Positions 13,039 to 24,456 of a DNA stretch of 64,000 nt are shown piece after piece. Both the position numbers and the translations under genes were made by a program. This stretch comes from Cyathus striatus (lineage: Eukaryota > Basidiomycota > Agaricomycetes > Agaricales > Nidulariaceae): the NCBI GenBank assembly GCA_025738555.1, contig JAOVFP010000018.1, positions 372,001 through 436,000 on the forward strand. The letters are read 5' to 3'. How positions within the stretch are numbered: the first letter of the stretch is position 1; each line of letters starts with the position of its first letter. The notes beneath the pieces were generated by a model, which was given only the letters and a program-made list of their open reading frames with translations, was not told the origin of the DNA and ran no database searches.

Positions 13039-14400
13039 TTAGGAGTTTTCCAGACATATCTCACCAACAACAATGAAGTAATACAGTGTTCCATCACGTA
13101 TAAAGGATATCATGATAGGGATGTTGCTTCTTCTGCTTTGGAATATGTTTCGCAGTCCTCCTTGAGAAACACTGACATCCTTACTAAATCGGAAAATAAC
13201 AAGTAGAAACCAAGTAGCTGTTGACGGAGAATAAGTAGATGATCCTGAAAAGTTGAAGTGAATATACAATGGATGAAAAGGACGACTCCTAAATAGATAG
13301 TTTGTAACAAGTCTGGAAGACGTTGATCGGAGTATAGTGGTGTAATCATGCACACGAGTCCTGGAATTTCAACAATATTTTCACTTTCTGCAATAGCAGG
13401 TTGTATGGTCGAAGTGAGGAGTATCTAAGAATAATAATCAGAGTGCAAAAATTTATGGTTGGCAATTTATTTAGCTCACTGAAAATTGTGCTAGTTAGTT
13501 TACACATGCACATCAGTATTAATTGATAAATAGTCTTATATCTTACTAGCTAAAGACAACCCTAGAAACCACAAAACTATTGTTGGTTTAAAAAATTAGT
13601 AATTTGTAGATTTCCAGTTGAATGGAAAACACACTTATTCTGCTGTTCCCGTAACATGCACTAAGTCGGAATGCAAAGATAAGGTCCATTCCTGTATTCA
13701 GTACGACTATCCCACTATATAGCTACTGTTATATTTCATGTAGAAGAATAATTAAATCAAATTACTTACATGTTCTCATACCAAAGAGAAACTCGACATC
13801 TACAGTGTCTGAGATGAGGATTTGATATATCATATTCTTCATTTATAATTACAACTTATTTCATAGATTAAGTTCATGAGACAGTAATTTCATGTGATAA
13901 TAACTGACATTAAGTGATACGTTTCCAAGTACTTCAAAGTTAGGTGCTAAAGCATAATTCAGCTAGAAGCTTTTATGCAAAAATGGAAGTGGTTAATACG
14001 AATGAATGTTTCGATTCTGCCGATAGTAATCAGAAATATATGTTTCTTGTACAGAAATGAGACTCACATGAGATACATAGGACAATAATATCTTGCAATA
14101 ATATAAAGAAACTTAGGAGTAGACCATTTCGTTCCACTGGAGAAAAAATTGAGATATATATTGTCTAGTGAGATACCCATCTCACCACCAGATGTATTTC
14201 ACCTACATGGTGTCAGTTTTTATATCTGAGTTTCATAATGGATGGCTAATGATACCTCATCGAAGAAGCAGTAGATAATATCATAACCGATGGTAGATAT
14301 GACGGCAACTGAATAATGAAGCTTAAAGAGTGGGACGATAGGATTTAGCACGTAATGACGTACTTCGGACATAATTTGCTTCTGTAGCTTCATATTTATC
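13039..14400 (-). pseudogene. DUF6533-like seven-helix membrane protein, degenerate
   Basis: Four separated minus-strand pieces match the order of a fungal DUF6533-type membrane protein. Near 14230-14370 there is IGYDIIYCFFDEV. Near 14060-14150 there is KWSTPKFLYIIARYY, between a CTCCAG acceptor and a GTGAGT donor. Near 13640-13720 there is DLIFAFRLSACYGNSR. Near 13045-13110 there is ISFIRDGTLYYFIVV. The exons cannot be joined in frame: the first has no usable donor in the needed phase, and the 13.1-13.35 kb part switches frame. The surrounding DNA is strongly AT-rich. The family assignment is from remembered consensus only. It could be a living gene with splice sites I misread. Confidence 0.4.
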
Positions 14401-15459
14401 GCGAATTAATTCATTGAAGGATATACCAAAGTAGGTGTCACCCATGATGAACTTGTGTGACGTGCAAGGTGGGATGCACGAAACAGATCAATTGCATATA
14501 TTGATTGTGAGCTTGCTACTACCTATATAGCTTAGCGTTTGCTTACTTTAGAACAACGATAATACTTCACAACATCCTAACCAACACTCAGTATCAATCG
14601 AAAATATCAGATACTGATGTAAAGAAGTAGACACCTGAATAGAATTGTATGGAGATCACACGAACTACATTCATCTATTCAGAAATGCCTTCTACCGCTG
14701 ACAGTTCTGATCAGACAATGTTCTCATCCCACGTAGAATTCCGCATGACAAAACCGACAAGCAACACCAATAGAGTTTAGTTAAGGTCCAGCTAAAAATA
14801 ACATGCACTAACGTTGTCCAAAATCTTCAAGAATTCGCAACATTTTGATGAAGTATTAAGATATTTCATATATATCAGCAAAGTGTTTAACTATTTAGGC
14901 GGCAACGCGAGTTCAACCGGATGTACATAGTTAAAATTTGCATGAGATGTAGTAGAAAATAAATCATATGGAAACCACGGAAATTTGATGTATATAAACA
15001 GATGAGCTAATGGAGCCTCAGACTAATTATATCCAATGGTTGTTGATCAGACTATCTTCTCATGTAGCAGGGAGAACATAAGATGAAGCTTGTGATATAT
15101 CTTGGACTGTCGGAATTCGCGCCGGAAACCACAATATATGCACAGCTGACTACAGCTGAGCATATGATCAAGACACGTTAAATTTAGACATACTATTAAT
15201 CCTCAGAATAAGTAATTTAATACAACTTCTATGTAGCAGCAATACTAAGACCTTCAAATTGAAAACAAGAAACATATACTCAATCATTGTTACATGCGCT
15301 AACACCGTCTTTGAACATCTTGGCGTACACGATAACCGAATTCTACAAGGGCTAATGCGCAAAACATTAAAGCCACGAAGCTATGTATACCCTGACAGAT
15401 ATTCTACGAGAAACTGTTCTACTTCCGTTGTAACGAGTTCTCAGTTAAGCTTGGGGCAC
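14401..15459. other. AT-rich non-coding stretch
   Basis: I see no exon chain, RNA or clear repeat boundary in this AT-rich segment. Confidence 0.4.
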
Positions 15460-17290
15460 CTAATTTTTACCGTGCACGCACAAAAGTGAGCGTGATTGAG
15501 CGTGTCACGGTCAAGATATATTTAATAACTGTAAAAGGCCTATTTTTAAGTCAAAATAATTGTAAATCAAGTGTATGTACTGTACTGTACTATTGTAGTC
15601 TTATTGTCACCACAGATGAGGATTTTAAGCAAGATAAACACTAAGAAGTTGAAGAATAAAAATCGAATTTCACGCTCAAGCTTGAACGTTGTAGAGCAGG
15701 CTATTTGCCTGTACCGTAGAATCGGCCTCATGTCGGTTTTTAGTTCTCCGCTCGTTTACATAGTTCTGTACCTATTTAAGTACAGTACTACACATTCATT
15801 GAATATTAGGTTATTTTCCCCCCATCTTCACCTTCACATACAACCTCACTAGGACCTGAGGATAGACGGACGTGCTATCCACTCGCGCATTCTTTGTCAA
15901 GAATCCCTTCAACCCGGAATATTCTTCCACAACGTGCACGCTCATTTTTCAAGCCCAAGATGTGAGCGTGCACTCAAGATTCTATTTCACGCACAGGGTC
16001 GAGAATTCACGCCCAGTGAAAAATCAGTCTAGTGAGTTCAAGTGACACCTAGTGAGATATAGGTTTCAGACCCCATCTAGCGCTGTCGATGAAAACCTTG
16101 ACGGTCCTAGAAACAAGTTCTTGGCATATATGAATCAGCATGGTGCGGGAAAAAGTTCAGTCAAGTGAAATCTAAGAATACCTAGGGAGATCAAGCGCAT
16201 TCGAGTGCCAATGGAATGGGGCAAAGGGTGTTGATGAATTTGGAAAATTTTAATGCAAGTCCATCATTTCCTTCCCCAATATAACGGTGGCTTATTCGCA
16301 GAACACGGCTTGCTGTTCCTTTTCCCCCAACTACTACCTCGCTCTCTCTCATTCTGCCAGCAATGCACTGAAGCCACCTTTTTAAGCCTCCGCATGTCTC
16401 TTACGGTGTTCAGGTGGATATTGGATATGTTGGTAAGTACAGTCACTATACTGTATCTGGTCACGGACTAACCAACCTAACATTAACAGTGGATTTTACT
16501 AAACGCCTGCGCGGTGGTGCGCGGCGCATCACTTCAACACCTCAAAAGGTAGCTCAATCGCAATATGCGTCAACACATGTTACCACACGTTCCAGTACAT
16601 GGTGGCTGGCATTCACCCACATCATCCCTCCTCCCACCTGCGTCGCGACGACGATGACGCCACCCACCCATCCCACCACCTCATCGCAGCAATGATGCCA
16701 CCACACCCAGCTACCCTCCTCATCCCTCTTCTCTCCTGCATCGCGACGAAGACGACGATGCCACATCACCAGCCCCCTCATCTCACTCTCTCCCCGCGTT
16801 GCGACGACGACAAAGAGAATTTGAGATGGGGACGCTTCTGTATGTGGTATTCAAATGTCTATAGAGGTAGCCGCATGCATAGTAATTTACATTAGGTTTA
16901 CATGCTGTATCAGTAATCTGTATATATGTCATTTTTTGCTCTGCAATTCTAGTAGTGTGAACATAAGAATCCAATTTGCACCTAGATTGAGATGAAGAAG
17001 TCCATAGATGTTGCTATAATGGACTATGACTCGCTAGAGAAGATATCTATGGAAAATATAACATTTTCTGCACTTGCGACTAGGCTAGATGAGCTTCGAT
17101 GTCACTAGAAAAAACATCTAGGTATTCTCATTTTTATATGCACATCTAGTCACAGCTAGGCTCTAGATTTCGCTAGGTTACACGTGATGTCCCTAGATGG
17201 ACTTCTCACTGGGTCTGAGTCTTCACGCGCACGCTCAAGGTCTGTCAACTCACGCTCAATGTCTTTACTTCACGCTCACAGTGTGAGTAT
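15460..17290. mobile_element. Repeat-derived block related to the 58-63 kb foldback element
   Basis: About 175 bp at 15768-15945 is clearly related to 60985-61130, the spacer of the large foldback element. Shared blocks include GTACCTATTT, AGTACAGTAC, ATTCATT and ATTCTTTGTC. Both edges of this region carry GTGAGCGTGA-type motifs in opposite orientation (about 15490 and 17270). Two loose copies of the CTAG-rich short repeat lie inside. A GC-rich, Pro/His-coding stretch at 16.6-16.8 kb is low complexity. I see no transposase. Boundaries are approximate. Confidence 0.45.
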
Positions 17291-18117
17291 TCATTCCCAC
17301 TACCTTTTAAGGTAGTGGATTTTTGGGGAGGTTTGGATTTCCTTATAAGACAATTTGTGGATCGCGTTCGGGATCTCAGTTTCTGGCCACTTGATTGGCT
17401 GATGCATTTTCAGGACACTTTGTGATCGGTTACCGTAACATTCTCTGTGTAAGTATTGAAGAACATCGTCTTTCCCCCTCATCCTTGTTTGCGTTCCCCA
17501 CTTGTTGTCGTACCCCCTTGTCGTCATCTCCCTCCTCTTGTCGTCTTCCCCTAATCCCTGCCTATCAGCACTTAACTGCTCACCGCTCACCACTCATTGT
17601 TCCTTTCTTCTCACTTTGGTTTGGTGTCATATCATTGTGATATATGTTCTTTTTCATTTACCCAGTCAGCACCCTGTCCTCCATCCTCCTTCTCCTCCTC
17701 TGTGTCATGAGAACGGTGATGGTCCATGACTGATAACTCACTTAAACACAATCGGAATACTTTATTCTTGTTATTTCTCCAGGCTCTCCTTCATCTCTTT
17801 AATCTTATTCATGAAATGCATTACAGACCCCTTGTTCAAGCTCATTTAAATATCATATTCTCAGGCAATCTCTCAAGTACTTCATTATCACTCAAGTTCA
17901 GGTTTAGGACTGGCCAGGACAATTACAAGGAATCACTCATACACATACACATTGCATTGCATCTGGATAGCTCGATGCTCAGGCGATATCACCGAGCTGG
18001 GCAAGGCTGACCAGATATCGTTCCATTTCTTTACTAAGACTTATAGCGTTGTGTATGAATCACGAGCTATGGAGGTGAATGCGAGGGGGCAAGGGAAAGC
18101 GGATAAGTGGGTGAGTT
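17291..18117. other. No supported gene
   Basis: Pyrimidine-rich sequence with short low-complexity frames and no domain. Confidence 0.4.
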
Positions 18118-18220
18118 GATTTCCTACTTTCTTTCTTCTTTCCTTGTTCTTTCTTGTTCTTTCCTTGTTCTTTCTTGTTCTTTCCTTGTTCTTTCCTTGT
18201 TCTTTCTTCTACTTATTCTT
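18118..18220. repeat. Pyrimidine minisatellite
   Basis: Direct repeats of TTCTTTCCTTG and TTCTTTCTTG run head to tail for about 100 bp. The open frame across it is a by-product of the repeat. Confidence 0.75.
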
Positions 18221-19016
18221 TTCTCTTTCTACTCTTTGGTTTATATGCCGTTCGTGTACGGCTCCAGCTGTGACGAGGTGATAGACTGAAAACGCACTTC
18301 CGCTGGCATCGGTTGGATCGGGAGGTAGGTGGCTTATAATCACTGAGTCCGCATGATTCCGCTGATGATTAGAATGCACTGGCGTGATTTGCACAGTGAT
18401 TAGGTGGTATGTGGCACTTTATTGCGACATCATATACGTCTAGAGTGCCGTTGGAAGGACGATACATTCCCGCTGATACTGCTGGGGTACTCGCCCTCGA
18501 CCGGTCTTACTGCGGAGCTTATCTGACTCTGTGCTTTCAAACTCGATGCTGTTGTAACCGTACCGCGTTTCGCTGCGCTATTGCACTACTCGTCGTTGAG
18601 TTGTATGACTCAGCTTCGGGGACCATGAATGAGAGAATGGTGTACTTCGTTCGATGATCATGCCTGTGGTTCTTGTCTATGACTACCGTGCACAGTGCCT
18701 AACGTATCATGTTTTTCGCCAAAACTAGAACATGTTTGTGCCGCTTGTCGGCCTTATTTCTTTATTTTATAAGATTAAATAATGTATTTATATTTTGACC
18801 TCACTTACATATGGGAGGAGTAGTAAGTGCTAATAAGTACAATAGACACGGCTACACTTCAATGTAGGTGTGAATACTAATACTTACGCATGAGCATGAA
18901 TATACTTACCTTAAAAGTTAGTGGGAATCTTATATGCTGATTAACTAGTCTACACACAACATTGGATGCTTAGTAATTCTAACATGGTCTTCATTTTCAT
19001 GCTCATCCATTCCCAG

Positions 19017-19126
19017 AACGATATGGAGACTTTCCTGGCGCGAAAGGATGCGATTTTCGAGCAGACGTGTGAGCCTTTTGAGTTTGAGAGTTTGGATGAT
19101 AAGAAGATGCGGAAGAGGTTTATATG
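19017..19126 (+). other. Isolated exon-like segment
   Basis: An acceptor-like TTCCCAG precedes 110 bp of open, codon-biased sequence that ends at a GTATGG donor-like site. The translation starts NDMETFLARKDAIFEQTCEP and continues with a charged KKMRKRF. Nothing upstream or downstream joins to it convincingly. It may be a relic exon or the first exon of an unrecognised gene. It does not appear to belong to the GNAT gene that begins at 19392. Confidence 0.3.
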
Positions 19127-19391
19127 GTATGGGCTTTGCTTATTTTTATATGTGGCTTCGTAGTCTCAAATGATTACTCGTTATATTCAACAATGTGGTG
19201 CATTTTTTGTAGACAACGCATGTATGTCTTAAACTGCTTCGTTTTAATTTACGATACAATTTTAATCGCGTCATGTGTACAAACAACCAGCCGGATCAAA
19301 TTTCGGTCCCGGATCTGAATATGACTTGTCCCTGGACTATAAATTGATGCAATCGCGAAATCATAAGGCATCGACATCCATCAGGATAAAT

Positions 19392-20388
19392 ATGGTTGTA
19401 ACGTTTCCGTCCGTTCGACGACTCGAAAATGCCTCAGGTATGTCCTCTCGCCTAATTAGTTCTAGATGTGATCAATACCCTGACAATCTTGTGAAGAAGC
19501 GGAAGTGGAACGAATAACGCAAGTTCTCTGCGCAGCATTCCATGGTACGTTCATATTTGTAGCATTTGATTCAATATGAATTTGAACGTTCCCTAGATGA
19601 TCCATTCGATAAGATTCTGCTAGGAGGAGACATGTCTCTAGATATCCTTCTAAATCGATCTGGTGTTAAAGCTGGATTAATTGGCGGCCAAGTCTACATT
19701 GCACAAGTCGGATCAGAAATATTCGATATTGCAGGTGTAGCAATTTGGTATCCTCCTGGAACAAAAAGTATGTCAACGTAAGTGCTGCGAGTATAGCTGT
19801 TGATTGTATTTTATCATCTCCTTTTCGGTTCGTAGAAAGGAAGAGCGGGATAACTCGGGCTGGAACGAATTCTGGGATGCAATTTCGGAAGAACATCGTA
19901 CCTGGTGGACGTCCATCGTGAGCTCGTCCAAGTTCCTGCTTGAACACGAGTAATACTTAAGATATGGCATATAGTATATTCCTGCTGGGAGGCGACTATC
20001 AGAGGAATCAGGACTAGGACCAGACTTTAGCCGCAACGCTTGGAATCTTAGAATATTCGGTGTCGCTCCGGAGCACCAAGGGAAAGGACTTGGAAGAGCA
20101 CTGTTCAAGCTTGTAGATGATATCGTAATGTCCTATTTTACGTATTCATATATGTATCCTGATTCTCTGTAGGCAGCTTCAGAGGGAAAGTCAATCATCT
20201 TGAAGACCACGAATGACCTCGATGTAAGTGATGTTCTATATGAATGTATAGGTGGTCTTGATGCGAGTATATTCAAGATCATGATCTACAAACGGTTAGG
20301 ATGCGAAGTCTGCAACTACGTCAAGATTGAAAACAAGTTCAGCGAAGCTCGTGTGACGTTGATGGTGAAGAAGCACAAAAGTTTGTAA
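19392..20388 (+). CDS. GNAT-family N-acetyltransferase
   Basis: Seven exons: 19392-19437, 19497-19544, 19597-19777, 19836-19949, 19992-20124, 20173-20223 and 20278-20388. The introns are 42-59 bp, and splicing gives 227 residues in one frame. The N-terminus reads MVVTFPSVRRLENASEAEVE, followed by DDPFDKILLGGD and IAGVAIWYPPG, as in the small GNATs common in Agaricomycetes. The acetyl-CoA-binding motif is GVAPEHQGKGLGRAL at residues 153-167, with the Q-x-x-G-x-G pattern. The C-terminus has IMIYKRLGCEV, the usual strand before the last helix. Family members transfer acetyl from acetyl-CoA to small molecules or proteins; the substrate is not predictable. All phases fit, so the gene appears intact. 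The 42-bp intron is the least certain. Confidence 0.85.
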
Positions 20389-20680
20389 CTTAACTATCCA
20401 TTAAATACAATTCTCGTGAACTACAGCGCTATGAAAAATACTGATCTCTTACTAAAATTTGTGACAAAGGACATTAGAGACTCACCTACTTTGGTCTTCC
20501 TAATGCCGTACACGGGTACTAAGTTACGCTCGGTATGCCAGGGTAGTTAGGGATAATAACGTGAATTGCTTTCATCTGAAGCATGCCAGAAGTATGATAA
20601 TAGGAAGTAGCGAAGAGTGCGGACGGTGAGCAGGAACTGAGCGTGTTCTCGTCGTCGACGATATCGGTGACGTGAAAATC

Positions 20681-20747
20681 GATTTCCGAATCCCACGGGC
20701 CAATAATATACGCGAGACGCACGTGATGTTTGCGTGACACGTTCAAT
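20681..20747 (+). promoter_or_regulatory. Promoter module shared with paralogue D
   Basis: About 115-180 bp before the start codon of gene A lies the ordered set ATTTCCGAATCCC, GCCAATAA (a CCAAT box), CACGTGA (an E-box) and GCGTGAC. The same order occurs upstream of gene D on the other strand at 39060-39146. Neither stretch is coding. Conservation between two paralogues separated by 18 kb suggests either recent duplication including the promoter or retained regulation. Confidence 0.5.
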
Positions 20748-20859
20748 TAATGTCATTCAACGTTGCCTTTGTTTGGCCTTTGTTCAACGTCTCTTTCCTG
20801 ATCCAGAACCACCCACCCCCACCGCGAGCCTTCCCCCGACCCCAATATCCAGAAGTAAA

Positions 20860-22320
20860 ATGAGACTCAGATCCTCTCGTGTGCTCAAGTCTCCCGCCGC
20901 CTCCACAACTGAAGACAAGATACAAACCAACAGCAACAATGTGATTTCCGACTCGGAAGTCGATGCTGAGGCTGTGGACGACGTATTCATCGACCAACCA
21001 CCTCGTAAGAAGCAAAAGTCAAAAACGATAACGCGAAAGGGCTCTTCACGTGCGAAGGGGGCTATGAATGCCAAAAAGATTCGTGGAAAGCGAGGCATGT
21101 TGAAAGATTTCACTGACATGCCATTGGATATCTTGTTCGAGGTGAATTTTTTTGCTTCTCGAAACCTATGTTCAAAAGTAATGTTAAAATATATAGATAT
21201 TCAGCCATTTGGGACCTCTGGACCTCATTAACTTAACGCGTACCACAAAACCTCTTCGAAAACTTCTTCTGGAGCAATCCGCCGCGATTGCATGGAAAGA
21301 TGCACGCGGCAACGTACCTGGGTTACCTGAATGCCCAGGAGATATTACCGAACAAGCCTATATCTGTCTCATTCTCGAAAGTCACTGCCAGCGATGTCTA
21401 GGTCGGACAGGGCACATATGCTGGGAGTTCCGATTAAGGCTGTGCACCAGGTGCGTAACGGCCGATAGCAGGTAAGATTAAACTTTTGAATTTAGTAACT
21501 TTCGCGCTAAATTCCGTTTAGATATATTGTTATTGATAAGGCATACATGTATCCTGATAGTGGTGCAGTTGCCAAGTATTGCCCCTCTGCTTGGATACCT
21601 CGTAACGAAGCTGGTTGTATGTCATCTTTTATCCCTAATTCCTACCAGCTTCCCATCGTCGTTAATGCTTGCTTTAAAGATCGTCGTTCCACCTGCAAAT
21701 ATTTTGACGAAACATATCTAAAGGCAAATTACCATTCCTATATTGCATTGGATGACACGCAGAAGGAGCAGTGGGCGATAATGGAGAAAGAAAACATGAA
21801 CAACATTCGAGAGGTGTGTATTAATATCTCTTGTGTCTGTATACATTTGACTCATGAAGAAGTTTAGCATGCCGAAAGATGTGTGAGTTGGCTACAAATC
21901 CGTGGCATAGAACACACACATATGTCGAATAAAATTCGTAGAATGCGCGTAGACGAGTGAGTTGTCGATTATTACGTGTTTGGGATATAGCTGAAAATGT
22001 GTTTGATAGGATTGTCAAGCGGCTCACTGATATGGGCTGGGGAGAGGCTATAAAAGACACACAGTACTCATCGGAGCGTATCCAACGTCATCCTCTTGTA
22101 TATCAGAAGAAAGAGCTTACTGAGCGTGGTGAGTTTACAGTTTCCTTTCTCTGAAACACCTTAAAACTCACAATCATGTCTAGTTTGGAATAACATTCGG
22201 CCACGTCTCATCGAGTATTTGGAGGAGCAGAAGGAACGAGGCTTTGAACACAAGAATGATATGAAGGCCTGGATTACTCCAGATTACCTAAATTTTTTAA
22301 GTTCTATCTGCAATCTATAA
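20860..22320 (+). CDS. F-box protein, family copy A (C-terminally truncated)
   Basis: Seven exons: 20860-21141, 21197-21471, 21522-21613, 21680-21813, 21868-21956, 22010-22128 and 22184-22320, giving 375 residues. The start (MRLRSSRVLKS) matches that of paralogue D; an in-frame ATG at 20734 is unlikely. Residues 1-80 are acidic, then basic (RKKQKSK, a likely nuclear signal). The F-box begins at DFTDMPLDILFE and crosses the first intron into IFSHLGPLDLINLTRTTK. A Cys pair HCQRC and a second pair CTRC follow, about 20 residues apart. Exon sizes 275, 134 and 89 are identical to paralogues D and E. The last exon follows D up to EQKE, then diverges and stops after about 29 residues. It therefore lacks the roughly 330-residue C-terminal half. 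F-box proteins recruit substrates to SCF ubiquitin ligases; this copy may be a decoy or a decaying gene. Confidence 0.75.
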
Positions 22321-22740
22321 GCTTCCCTTAATACCTGTTTTGTTATTGTTCATCTTAATGCCACCTTGGTTTGCATCATCCATAACTAGCGCTGCCTGTT
22401 CCCCTTCGAACGCTCAATGTAGGACTTGAAACACACGACAGCAAACCATTTATACCAGGAACGTACGTTGAAGAAAGTTGTGCGTCGACATGGACCTTCA
22501 CTACCATACGGGCCCAATACGAGAGCTATTTGGAACTCTGACAGTCCTGAGTGCTTTCAGTCAAAACGGTTCTACTTAATATTAAATCAAATCCAACGTC
22601 CAATAGTCTCAAAGATACTCTACTCTAATGTACGTATTAAGTATACCTACATAACAGTTCCAATATCAATCCCTAGGCCTCTACTACCTAATGAATCCAT
22701 CCGTACCTACAAAAAATCAAGTAAAACAATCCTAACACAC
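22321..22740. other. No supported gene
   Basis: This lies between the end of gene A and the SET relic. A plus-strand frame at 22426-22800 overlaps the 3' end of the SET relic and has no domain. The missing C-terminal exons of gene A are not present here. Confidence 0.4.
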
Positions 22741-24260
22741 TCAATCGTCACCCTCCTTCCCCTTCTCCTCCCCCTTTCCCTTCTCCCCCCCGTCCTCTGA
22801 CTCTGACTCCGACTCCGACTCATCCGGCTCATCATCGGAATTACAAATCTCATCAAGCGCCAACTGACACTTTCCCAAAGTACACCTCAAAGGCGAAATC
22901 TTCGCTTCCAACTCCATCTTCTCCTTCTCGCTAACCGCAAAATGAGCCTTCAAAGCCACCAAAATATCGATATCCATCCCACACAACTCCAAAAACGGCC
23001 GAATCCCCTGAATCCCTCATTATGCATCCCTTGCATAAGATCAACACATGTATCGTGCATCTCCCACAGGGATCCACCGTCTTTGTCTTCGACGTATTTA
23101 TCAAGTTTCTTAGCATCGACTTTCAGAAAGTTGAAGCGGTAGCGGATTGATGCGCGTATGTTGTCAGAGGCGGAAGAGGGAAGATTTGGTTCAGGCTGAA
23201 CTCCAGATTCCGATGAGGGGCCGTATGTGGGAGCAGGCGGCGAAGTACACGCGGGACAAGTGCACGTAAAACCATACTTTGTCAGCTTTTCTTGACGTTT
23301 GGCAGCAGTCGAGTTCTCCAATGGGTCTATATACGAACGGAAAATCTCCTCTCCGATACCAACACGAGTCGTTGCGCGCAGTTGGTATGAGAACGACGCA
23401 GCGTCAAAGCTTATTGCGCAGTTCGGCCTGCAGCTGCATGGATGTAACATTCAACATTCAAGTATAAATAGAAAAGAAAAGAAGACTTACCTATGATTAA
23501 TCCTCGATATCTCTTTACAAACTGCCCTATACACATCCCTCTCACCACCACACAACTACCCAAGCTCAAGATCAATCGAATTCACAGACAAAATCCCAGA
23601 ATACTGGAGGGCCGAACTGTCACCATGAAGATTCAAAAAATCCTTCCGACTCGCCGGACTCAAACGATCCGATGCCACCTTCACCGTAGCGTTCTTGAAA
23701 TTCACAGGCATCTCTGGCTTGCCCGCAAAAGCCGCAACACGTAGGGTCTCAGGACACTTTTCAACCCCAAGAAGATCCCGAACAAGATCGGGAACAACGA
23801 TCAGAGGCCTCTCAGCCAAAATCAAATCGCCCACATGCAGCACTCGCCTTGCGAGCATCCCCGAACTGCTAACTACACCCTGTTTCGTGATATGATACGC
23901 TGCCCACGCGCGTTCTAATTCTGGAGGCTGACGACCATAGTGACGGATGTTGAGTAGGCATTCTTTGGTGCGTGCGAAGAGGATACATTAGGTATTTCCT
24001 TTGTCGTCTTTGGCTTTTGGAATACGGGTGCAGATGAGTGCGTTGGACGGTGGTTGGGGTTCGGAGGGAGGGAGGACGGGCTCGGTGATGGCGGTGCAAA
24101 GGAATTGACCAAGTTGGCTGACTGTTGGCGGATTTTCTGGATCAAACTCCTCGCCTGTGTCAAATTCTGCCGTGTATAAGGTGTAAAAACTTGTAAAATG
24201 TGAAGTTTAACCTACCGTAAGCCACAATGGGAGCGTCGCTGACAGATTTGGGGTTTGAGG
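22741..24260 (-). pseudogene. SET-domain (SMYD-like) methyltransferase relic
   Basis: The minus strand reads in order GVVSSSGMLARRVLHVGDLI (start of the SET fold), LAERPLIVVP, then EISRINHS joined across a 57-bp intron (23434-23490) to CRPNCAISFD. Next come GEEIFRSYIDPL and YGFTCTCPACTSP, the post-SET cysteines. NHSC and the CxCxxC motif are signatures of SET lysine methyltransferases. Three breaks are visible: TAA at 23988-23990, TAG at 23556-23558 and a one-base frame change near 23000-23010, after which the frame carries a helical tail and an acidic DESESESE end. The TAG could be inside an unusually short 30-nt intron. It is most likely a pseudogene. Confidence 0.7.
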
Positions 24261-24456
24261 TTGCCAAGGCTGTATTCAGTGTCAGAGACTTGATACTCCA
24301 CAGTCACCAATGTTAGGCTCAATATAACATGCCAGTGGGTTGCTTCTTGCGTGCTTGCTTTATTTTCATATAATTTTTCATGGTGCAAACGTTGAGAGGA
24401 AGGAAGTCAAGATTGTGGTTTTAGTCAAGAAAGAGATGAGACTAATGGATGACTAG

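Noticed and set aside
16554..16895. His/Pro- and Trp/Val-rich overlapping frames on both strands
   Set aside because: Low-complexity CACC/GACGACG-rich DNA inside a repeat-derived block.
23556..23558. Treating the TAG in the SET gene as removed by a 30-nt intron
   Set aside because: The frame would be kept, but the intron would be shorter than any supported one here, and a second stop and a frameshift exist anyway.
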